From contig JALGPY010000003.1 of the NCBI GenBank assembly GCA_023055425.1, positions 66,820,991-66,884,990 of the forward strand: 64,000 nucleotides of DNA, given 5' to 3'. The stretch comes from Linanthus parryae (lineage: Eukaryota; Streptophyta; Magnoliopsida; Ericales; Polemoniaceae). The notes under the pieces were generated by a model. It was not told the DNA's origin, did not search any database, and was given only the letters and a program-made list of their open reading frames with translations. A program made the position numbers and the translations under genes. Below are positions 56,314-64,000 of the stretch, piece by piece (the stretch's first letter is position 1; each line of letters opens with the position of its first letter).

Positions 56314-58077
56314 GCAATAGAACCAATCTGGTGCATCTCGTATGCCTATAGATCAAGTGTGCCCTTCATGTTTGCACTGAACAAGCGGCTTCGTAAGTGG
56401 ATCTGACAGATTCTCATCTGTAGGAATCTTGCATATCTTTACATCTCCTCGATCGGCGATCTATCGAATAAGATGGAACTTTCAGAGTACGTGCTTGGAT
56501 TTTCTGGTGTGACTTGGTTTCCTTGCATTGGGAGATCTTTCCAGTGTTGTCACAATACAAATCTATTGGATCAACAATACTAGGAGCCACACCAAGCTCA
56601 ATAATTAACTTCTTAATCCAAACATCTTCCTTTGCTGCGCCACTCGCAGCAATGTACTCAGTCTCAGTTGTAGATTTAGCAACCATATCTTGTTTGGAAC
56701 TCTTCTAGCTCACAGCTCCTCCATTCAGGCAATACAGGAATCCCGACTGCGATATGAAATTATCGCTGTCGGTTTGGAAGCTTGAATCCGTGTAAACCCT
56801 TACACGCAACTCTTCCTCCCCTCCATAGATCAATATTGCATCCTTAGTTTTTCTCAAGTACTTGAGGATGTTCTTGACCGCTATCAAGTGACTATCACCC
56901 GTATTAGACTAATATTTGCTTATCATACTCAACGCGTATGACACATCTGGTCTGGTACGTAACATGGCGTACATGATGGATCCTATGACTTAAGCATAGG
57001 GAATCCTACTCATGCGTTCCTTCTCAATTTCATTGGAAGGACAATCAGCCTTCGAAAGGGTGATTCCATGCGACATGGGCAAGAATCCCTTCTTTGAATC
57101 CTGCATGTTGAACCATTTCAAAATTTTGTCTATATATGTACTTTGACTTAGGCCTAGCAGCTTCCTCGATCTATCCCTATAGATCTTGATACCGAGTACA
57201 TAAGCTGCATCCCCTAAGTCTTTCATTGAGAAACACTTTCCCATCCAATCTTTAACAGATTGCAAGGTAGGAATGTCGTTTCCAATGAGTAGTATGTCAT
57301 CTACATACAAGACCATAAACACAATAGAGCTCCCACTAACCTTCTTGTAGACACAAGGTTCATCTTCGTTCTTGATGAAGAAACACAATAGAGCTCCCAC
57401 TAACCTTCTTGTAGACACAAACTCTTTGATTGCATCATATGAACTTAGATTCAACTCCTAGAGAGCTTGCTTCAACTCATTAATGGATCGCTGCAACTTA
57501 CACACTTTATGGGCATGCTCTGGACCTCAAAACCCTCTGGTTGTGTCATGTACACATCGTCAAGGAGGTTTCCATAAAGAAACCCTGTTTTGACATCCAT
57601 ATTCCAAATCTCATAATCGTGGTATGCTGCAATAGCAAGTAAGATTCGAATGGATTTGGTCATTGCGACCAGGGAAAAGGTTTCATCCTAGTCAATACCA
57701 TGAATCTGTCTGAATCCTTTTGCCACCAATCGGCCCTTCTAGGCAATCACATTGCCATCCATGCCAGTTTTCTTCTTGAAGACCCACTTGCACCCTATGG
57801 GTCGAGCCCCGTGGGGTGGTTCAACCAAAGTTCATACTTTGTTGGTATACAATGGATCCATCTCGGATCTCATGTCTTCATGCCACTTTTGAGAGTCCGT
57901 ACCTTTCATGGCCTCTCCATAGGTAGTAGCCTCATCATCTATGAGAAACGTGTCACCAGACTCAGTCACGACAAGTTCATACCTCTCTGGCTCCTGGCGC
58001 ACTCTACTTGACATACGAAGGTCTTGTGTTAAACAGGTTCTTCCACAACATCTTGCGGTTCATTTTCATGTTCCATA
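56314..58077 (-). pseudogene. Element E RNase H, RT and linker, broken
   Basis: RNase H: STTETEYIAASGAAKE and CDNTGKISQCKE (56414-56686), with GGEEELRVRVYTDSSFQTD at 56705-56887. RT: YVDDILLIGNDIPTLQSVKDW (about 57251-57315 in the 56990-57454 frame), and NMDVKTGFLYGNLLDDVYMTQPEGFE (57472-57663) with the first RT Asp. Linker remnants run to 58014 (SRVRQEPERYELV). A 40-bp direct repeat at 57317-57356/57381-57420 scrambles the RT just before YVDD. Stops at several places. It cannot be functional. Confidence 0.88.
57317..57420 (-). repeat. Exact 40-bp direct repeat inside element E RT
   Basis: The 40 bases at 57317-57356 recur exactly at 57381-57420, 64 bp apart. The second copy replaces the part that encodes EFGFI in element B, so the RT is broken by a local template switch or duplication. 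Confidence 0.9.
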
Positions 58078-58087
58078 CAATACAAAA

Positions 58088-58260
58088 AATCGAAGCAAAT
58101 ACAGCATTTTTTTGTGCGGCATGTTTTAAAATGCCGCAATTAGTTATGTATTGCGGCTATAAATTTTCATGCCGCTTTTGGTTTTGTAAAACAGCATTAA
58201 ACTATAAAGTGCCGTATTTGTTTGGGCAGTTGCAGCATTAAAGTTTTAATACCGTATAAG
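58088..58260. repeat. CACTA left subterminal repeats
   Basis: Repeated GCGGCAT, ATGCCGC and CAGCATT motifs in both orientations, e.g. at about 58117-58138, 58151-58157, 58172-58178. In En/Spm, short subterminal repeats of this kind bind the TnpA-type protein. Confidence 0.75.
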
Positions 58261-58818
58261 GGTTAGAAACGTCATTATAGATAATGCCTCAAATACTTAG
58301 TATATAAATATGCCTTTTCCCCCAATTTTTTTTAACCTAAATTCATCTCCCGCTGGCAGCCCTTCTTCCCCAAATTTTACCTCCTAAAGCATCATCCTCC
58401 TCGTCCCTCTGTGTACAATCGGACAAAGAGAAGAGGAAGACCTCGTCAGAGCTACAGTAACATCAACACTCGGTCGATTCGGAGGCTTCGTTGAAGCTTT
58501 CAATTACAATGGCGATTCTAAAGTCCTAGCTACTCCGTAAGCCACCAACCGTTCTCCATCGTCTTCTTATGCAAAGAATTGAAAGCTAAAGGTATATAAT
58601 TTCAATCTTCTCTATTTTCATATCCATTTGAAAAGTATCGATTTTGTCAGATCTGTAAGTTTCATGTGTAGGCCCAGAAAGAGAAGATTCTGGAGCTGAA
58701 AGAAGATCTTAAGATGAAGGTTTCTTATCTTTGCTGAAAGGTATATAATTTCATCTTTTATCTCTAATCATTGCTGTAATTGGAGCATTTGATTTAGATT
58801 TTTTCTTCTGGATCTAGA

Positions 58819-58992
58819 TATGTCCCATACCAATTTGTCCCACAAACTGTGTCGGGCAAGTGCTATTCCTACGAGAATTTGGCGAAATTGAGCCCCGACC
58901 AGTTTATGAGTGAGTTTAGGAATGAGTCTAATCAGAGATTCAATGTTGTTCTGGGTTGTTGCTGTAATTGGGTCGTCAATTCCTTACCTTGA
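58819..58992 (+). other. Exon-like segment in the CACTA element
   Basis: Just after a pyrimidine-rich stretch and TAG, 57 codons stay open (YVPYQFVPQTVSGKCYSYEN, then LAKLSPDQFMSEFRNESN), followed by GTTG-type text and a stop. The codon choice looks protein-like and the residues are well mixed, unlike nearby AT-rich frames. I do not recognise the family. It could be part of a captured host gene. Confidence 0.3.
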
Positions 58993-59377
58993 CCAGAATG
59001 ACTGGGAACTGCATATGGATGCCAAACTGTATTATTGACTAGGATGTATATTTAGGCAGGTATTAACCTATTCAAACAAGAGAAAATCTGTTCGGATGTC
59101 TTCATTTCTTGGTAGCCTCACTGGAAGTTTGACCTCCACTCCTAGCAGGCCAGCAAGATACTCGCTGCATATTACTGGGACAAAATCGTGTTAATTAACA
59201 TGACAAAACCATTTATAGGAGAGAAGAGAAGGTAAAAAAGGTGCCTGCCTAGACATTGTCCGTGGCGGTGGGTGTTGTTATGTCGTTAGCTATTAATTTT
59301 ACTCTATGAGTCCATGTTGTAATCATGCCTGTTTTACATTGCTTGTCTGCAGTGCGCTGGCATCTTATCACATTGTA

Positions 59378-59620
59378 CACTCCCCTCGTCCTGAAAGGAC
59401 TTCCATTTTCCTAAAATAGATGTCCCAAACTATATGACCTAGTGCCAGAAAATGACCGCACCTGTTCATTTCTGTTTTCCAAATTTGTACTCTAACACTA
59501 CCCTAGAAAAAGTACCACATATGGAAAATCATATTTTTGTAAACCTACTAAGTCTAAAGAATTTCATAAAACAACGTGAAATGTTAAGTAAAAAATTACT
59601 TTTTGGGATGGATGGAGTTG
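59378..59620. mobile_element. Stowaway-like MITE in the CACTA element
   Basis: The left end is CACTCCCCTCGTCCTGAAAG and the right end, reverse-complemented, CAACTCCATCCATCCCAAAA; TA precedes the left end. About 243 bp, non-coding. The terminal repeats are imperfect but of the Stowaway CTCCNTCNGTCC type, as in the larger element at 23643. Confidence 0.55.
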
Positions 59621-59978
59621 CAAGGTATATCTGTACATACATACGAAACCTGGTGCAAATTCAAGGTATTGGAAGTTACGTTTAAGAGACTCGTATCGCT
59701 GTTAATAGTGTATACTCTTACTTCTGTTGTGCTACATGAATAGCTCATTACATTTCTTTTAGTAGGCAACATTTGAGTTATTTTTTGGAGTTAAAGATGA
59801 TCAAGCAAAAGCTCAAGTAAAACGTACTCTTCGGCGATAATTTGCAAGTAAGTTCAATTTCATAATTTGTCAGATTTAACTCTGCTATTCTTGTTTGTGC
59901 CTTTCTTGCTTGTGATTATTTATGTTTCAATTTTTTGCAGTAGCCCCCAGTTTTACATTGTGATATCCTTTTCTTTAG

Positions 59979-60074
59979 GTTTTGGAACAGAATCTTCCAA
60001 TGGATAAAGTGTACAAATCACAGTATATAGTTGCTTCTCCTATTCGTGTTATCCAACTCATTTATAACTCTGGG
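59979..60074 (+). other. Exon-like segment (96 bp) in the CACTA element
   Basis: It is flanked by CTTTAG and GTAGGT, a good acceptor/donor pair. Exactly 32 codons stay open in one frame (VLEQNLPMDKVYKSQYIVAS, then PIRVIQLIYNSG). This fits an internal exon of a captured gene. The product is not recognised. Confidence 0.35.
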
Positions 60075-60191
60075 GTAGGTCCATGACTCCTTGGCTAATT
60101 TAAACTACTTTTTCCTTCCATATAACGTTTCTCTCTAATTCTTGAGTTTTCCTGTCATCAGTCCATAAATCTTTCCTACGAGAAACCTTTA

Positions 60192-61045
60192 GAGTGTGTT
60201 TGGATAAAGTATTTTGAAATACACAGTGATTTCAAAACGACAGGATCTTTAATGAAAGGATTTGTTCTACTGGGATGTAAAATTCCTCGTTTGGAAGCAG
60301 ATTGAAATGACATTGATTTTGTTTTGGCGCAGTTACTAATAATTATACTTTTGGGGCTGCAATATAGTTTTCAATAGTTTTCTATTTATATGTCACAGTG
60401 ATAAAACCCTAGCTTTGACCCTTCCGAGCACCGATCCTTCTGCAACCTGGTGTACGCCGTGGCCACCGCCTTGCCTCCTGCCTTCGCCATCACCATATCC
60501 ATGGCTATCTCCATCGCCTTTGGACAAAAGATTCCAGATCGATGTCGCAAGCACCATCGATGGCAGACGCGATACCTGCTCTCACCCCAATCGACGGGTC
60601 CCAGATCGATGTCGCAAGCACCATCGATGAATCATCCGATGAACGTTGAAGTTGGCGGTGTAAGGGTGGTGGTGTTGGTGGCACTGGAATTAGTGCGATG
60701 TGGTCGGTACAATGGTGGTTTGTTAGTACAGTGGTAGGGGCGGCGCTGGCGGCGTTGGTGCCATTCACGGTGGTCGGAGTTACAGATCAACAAACGGCTT
60801 GTGATGTGTCCAGTTCAGTGCTTTTTCATTTTGAAATTTGTTTGATCAGACAGAATTTTCAAAATGACACCTACTTAGGTGGAATTAAAAAACGGAATTT
60901 GGTGATATGAGATTCCACGTTTTAATGACTTCATTTTTAAAATTCTAGCTGCTAATTTATCCAAACAAACAACTTTCAAATGATGGGATTAAAAATCCCA
61001 AGTTTACTGAAATCCCACGTTTTCATCCCTCATCCAAACACACCA
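60192..61045. mobile_element. Harbinger/Tourist-like MITE in the CACTA element
   Basis: The left end is GAGTGTGTTTGGATAAAG and the right end, reverse-complemented, TGGTGTGTTTGGATGAGG, with TTA on both sides (60189-60191 and 61046-61048), the TWA duplication of PIF/Harbinger. At 854 bp it is long for a MITE. Its middle (about 60410-60770) is GC-rich and contains a GATCGATGTCGCAAGCACCA block repeated twice (about 60537 and 60606), possibly captured DNA. Confidence 0.55.
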
Positions 61046-61048
61046 TTA

Positions 61049-61110
61049 GGGTGTGTTTGAAACTTGGAGAATTAGATGGAAAAGAAAATGAAAAGATCTC
61101 TGTCCTCTTC
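61049..61110. other. Second Harbinger-like end, orphan
   Basis: GGGTGTGTTTGAAACTTGG starts directly after the TTA that closes the previous element. No matching right end was found, so this may be a truncated neighbour element. Confidence 0.35.
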
Positions 61111-62470
61111 AGATACAGATCATCAAAACGATGGAGACCGGGGAGACTTGCCTCGGTCATTGGGAAGCAACTAAAGGAGGAGGAAATTAATTTGATAGCA
61201 ATATGTAGAAAATACGCACATAGGGACTTAACTCAACGGGTTATTTTCTCTATCTCTTGATCTAAACACTTGAATTTTGTACGCTTCATTTTTGTGTGTG
61301 TTATTTTGCAAGTCCTAGAAAATTTCTAGCTAACTTAGTAATTGGTTAATACATAGTTACATTTTGAATTTTTCAACGATTGTGGGCTTCTTTCTCAAAA
61401 CTATGTCTCTGCTCTGTTCAGAAGACCACACAGCCGACAAAGGCGGCTGTAGAAGCAGCAGCGACGGGTAGATGATGTGACGAAGCTGCGGATTGAAGAA
61501 AGCTATTTCAAGCAGACATTTAGTAATTGGTCTCGTTGAAGTTCTTCACAGTTTGAGGTAATGATTTCCAGCCCAAGCTGACATTTTAATAACTCTAGTT
61601 GGTCATAGTATTAGAAGATAACGTAACCAAAAGTTGCATTCTTAATTTTTTCTAGAAAAATAAGGAAGTGAATTTACTCCTTACATCATAATAGAGTGAA
61701 AAAGTACATAAAAAACAATAATTAATAGTACATTCTGAAGAACATCTTGTCTACCGAACACCTACTACAATTTTTTTTATAATCTAAACTGCCTAGAAGC
61801 ACTCTCAGAGAAATTCGAACACACCAAATTTGTCACTGATCAAAGTTTCATCAACTATGCCCACATTTATACGTTTGTCACAAATTACTACACTATACCC
61901 TTGTTCCGATAAATAATTGTCCTCTGAAAATTGTTTTTTGAACTTGTCCCTTCTCAGTCAAAACTAAACTACCAAATGTATTCATGTTGCGTGGACGCTC
62001 GAGGTTGGTGGTTTATGTGTGCTAGCTTCTATTAGGCTGTGAATGTATTGTCTCGATACTAGTTTCTTCTAATTTCCTCAGAGTTTGCCATTTGAGTACC
62101 GAGAATTCTAATATAATGCACTCTAATAGTTTCTCCGCATTTTGTAGGTTTCTTGTCACAAGGCCGGTGAGCATGCTGATGCATCTGGAAAAAATAAGCG
62201 AAGGCATGATTCTAGTTGCTTCGTTCGAAAATTACTACGTTGGAGGTCTCTTCAACTATTTTATTTTATTTGACTGAGATAATTAGATGTTACTATTGTA
62301 ATATACTTCAAACTATGTAATTCAGTCCTATCTATGTACACATGTGAGTTGAGGCTTTGAATTTACGATGATACATGTTTCTAAATTCAGTTTTTATCGA
62401 TGTGGGTCAGGTTTTGAATTTCTAATTAGACTGATGTGATGTCTGTAAATAGGGAATTGTTTGTTATGCT
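61111..62470. other. CACTA interior, no gene recognised
   Basis: AT-rich sequence. A GATAAATAATTGTCC block near 61910 resembles a Stowaway end. Weak exon-like stretches occur near 61440-61550 and 62149-62250, but no frame is convincing. Confidence 0.4.
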
Positions 62471-62479
62471 AATAATGAC

Positions 62480-62790
62480 ATCACGGCATTAAAGTAATGC
62501 TGTTGTTGGTAACAGATGTGGCATAGTTGTAATGCGGCAAAAAATGTCAAATACGGCATTTAAAGTAGTGCTGCTATAAGTACCAAATACGACATTAAAA
62601 ATAGTGCTGCTATCAGTATCAAATTCGGCATTTCAAAAATAAATGCCTCAATTGCTTTGGCGGCATTAATTTAATGCTGCCAGACCAAAAGCGGCACCGA
62701 CAGATACAGCACTTCAATTAATGCCGCAACTAATGTCGCGAAAGCCAAAAACAGCATTATTGGGTCCAGTGTCAGCATTTTATAAATGTT
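62480..62790. repeat. CACTA right subterminal repeats
   Basis: At least ten copies of (C/G)GGCATT, AATGCTG and related motifs in both orientations. The density rises toward the terminus and mirrors the left end. Confidence 0.8.
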
Positions 62791-62818
62791 GCTTTAAGTC
62801 CGTTTTTTTGTAGTGATA

Positions 62819-64000
62819 GTAGGATCAGTGGTTTGTGGTTCTTGAATCTCTTCAAATTCTATTTTCCTCCCACTTTCTCCTTTATATACAAACTCCCTTT
62901 CTAGGAACACGCCTTTCCGAGCAACAAACACTTTGTTCTCGGTAAGATTGTAGAAATAATACCCTTTTGATTCCTTAGGGTATCCCACAAACTTACACTT
63001 ATCCGACTTGGGTCCAAGCTTCTCTGTTTGTAAGCGTTTACATACACATCGCAGCCTCAAATCTTCATGATCGACAGTGTGGTACACCTCCTACTCCACA
63101 TCTCATATGGAGTCTTCATGACTGATTTATATGGAACACGGTTAAGGGTGAAAGGTACACATAATAGAGCGTGCCCCCAAAAAGAAAATGGAAGATCTAT
63201 TTGACATATCATAGATCGAACCACGTCCAACAGAGTTCGATTCCTCCTCTCAAACATGCCATTCCATTGTGGTGTTCGGGGTGGAGTGAGTTGGGACAAG
63301 ATCCTACACTCTCTAAGATAGTCGTCAAACTCTTGGTTTAAGTATTCTCCGCCACGATCCGATCGTAGAGCCTTAATACTTTTGCCAAGTTGCTTCTCTA
63401 CTTCATTCTTGAATTTATTGAACTTTTCAAAGGATTCGGATTTAGCCTTCATAAGGTATACAAATCCATATCTACTGAAATCATCAGTAAATGTAATGAA
63501 TAAAGATAACCACCCATGGCAGGCGTGGCAAGTGGCCCACATACATCAGTATGCACGAGAGCCAATTGGTCCTCTCTCCTTTCTTATTGAAAGGGTTTTT
63601 TGTCATTTTTCCCAATAAACAAGATTCACATGTGTCATATGATTAATAATTAAAAGATTCTAGGAATCCATCCTTATAGAGTCTAGAGATGTGTTTCTCG
63701 TTTATATGGTGTAAATGGAAGAGCATAAGGAAGTAGGATTTAAGTCATTAGCTTTAATCCTCTTAGAATTTATGTTAGACAGGATTATTTAGATCAAGGA
63801 TATACGATCCACTAGATAATTGTGCACTATAATAGTGCATACTATCAAAATAAATGGAGCAACATTTATCCTTTATTGAAATAGTAAAACCTTTCTCGTC
63901 GAAAAAAAATAGAAATAATATTTCTGCTCATAGTAGACACAAATAGCAATTATCTAATACTAAAACTAATCATGAAGGCAAAGATAGCTCAAGCACGCCA
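62819..64000 (-). pseudogene. Element E integrase and linker, partial
   Basis: Linker LGPKSDKCKFVGYPKESKGY (62794-63087 frame) follows the integrase frame at 63057-63542, which has FITFTDDFSRYGFVYLM, the second core Asp in RSDRGGEYL, and the core Glu in FERRNRTLL, then FWGHALLCVPFTLNRVP. The first core Asp region (HTD) falls near 63560, where the frame breaks. From about 63600 to the edge, decayed zinc-finger and protease-integrase spacer sequence matches element B 37010-37390. Gag and the 5' LTR are outside the window. Confidence 0.85.

Larger units (their letters stand above)
58078..62815. mobile_element. Non-autonomous CACTA (En/Spm) transposon
   Basis: The right end, reverse-complemented, starts CACTACAAAAAAACGG; the left end starts CAATACAAAAAATCG, one base off CACTA. 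Both ends are flanked by ata (58075-58077 and 62816-62818), the 3-bp duplication of this superfamily. The subterminal regions are dense in GCGGCATT/AATGCCGC motifs. There is no transposase (TnpD-like) ORF, so it depends on a helper. The interior holds exon-like segments, a Stowaway-like and a Harbinger-like MITE, and AT-rich filler. It lies in the linker of element E. Confidence 0.88.
42629..64000 (+). mobile_element. Ale-type copia element G, interrupted by D and E
   Basis: Parts present: a candidate LTR (about 42629-43067), gag (43080-43900), then after element D the gag tail, zinc knuckle, protease and start of integrase (54142-54894), then element E to the window edge. The gag core and the CGKQYHTTLDC knuckle are Ale-like. 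The rest of pol and the 3' LTR lie beyond 64000, so the end coordinate is the window edge, and E and the CACTA occupy the final part. Confidence 0.65.
54895..64000 (-). mobile_element. Angela-lineage copia element E, truncated by window edge
   Basis: Minus-strand element close to B: the 3' LTR is at 54895-56302 (1408 bp), then the polypurine tract, RNase H and RT to 58077, a CACTA insertion (58078-62815), then linker and integrase to the right edge. Its target duplication should begin cgttt (54890-54894); the other copy lies outside. It is more decayed than B, with frameshifts and stops throughout. Confidence 0.9.

Noticed and set aside
60415..60768. Overlapping ORFs on both strands in the CACTA interior
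   Set aside because: They arise from a duplicated GC-rich block. The frames mirror each other and none is supported by splice sites or a known motif.
1..64000. CRISPR arrays, bacterial operons, rRNA or tRNA genes
   Set aside because: No regular short repeat-spacer array, no ribosome-binding or operon structure, and no rRNA or tRNA sequence was seen. The tRNA-like text is limited to retroelement primer sites.

Overview
This window reads as intergenic chromosomal DNA of a flowering plant, probably a eudicot. The evidence is an AT-rich background, plant-type Ty1/copia polyproteins (Angela, SIRE, Ale and a Tork-like family), a Tekay-like Ty3/gypsy LTR, a Helitron with a CTAG end and a CACTA transposon. 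I found no intact host gene. Nearly all of the 64 kb is a nest of transposons inserted into one another, and target-site duplications (TSDs) let most joints be placed to the base.

Left block (1-21310). An old copia element on the minus strand, here called A(-), has its RT remnant near 1.3 kb, its gag and leader at 9.6-12.2 kb, and its primer-binding site and LTR at 20.8-21.3 kb. It is split twice. First, a gypsy solo LTR (2646-9570, TSD ccaag/ccatg) itself holds a 4-kb non-autonomous Helitron (4995-9030). Second, an Angela-type copia on the plus strand, element C (12162-20390, TSD gccac), has LTRs only about 2% diverged but a badly decayed gag-pol.

Spacer (21311-25680). This is the only stretch not clearly inside a large element. 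It holds microsatellites, a 36-base A run, an 815-bp Stowaway-like repeat and a scrap of copia RNase H.

Middle block (25680-42628). A second copy of family A, A(+), lies on the plus strand, so the A copies face away from each other across the spacer. Its LTR is split by element F (25848-30230, TSD aatac), a non-coding LTR element whose two 649-bp LTRs differ at a single base. Its gag zinc knuckle is split by element B (33021-41532, TSD ttttc), a nearly complete Angela element on the minus strand with 1433-bp LTRs and a polyprotein broken by single-base frameshifts.

Right block (42629-64000). An Ale-type copia, element G, is split in gag by element D (43906-54136, TSD tggtg), a SIRE-type element with a third, envelope-like ORF after pol and a palindromic motif scattered through its length. 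Element G is split again in integrase by element E, an Angela-type copy on the minus strand that runs off the right edge. E in turn holds a 4.7-kb CACTA transposon (58078-62815, TSD ata) that carries exon-like segments and smaller MITEs.

Relative ages follow from the nesting: A, G and the gypsy LTR are old. B, C, D, E, the Helitron and the CACTA are younger, and F is the youngest. No element here appears able to move by itself. F and C may have been moved by proteins supplied from elsewhere in the genome.
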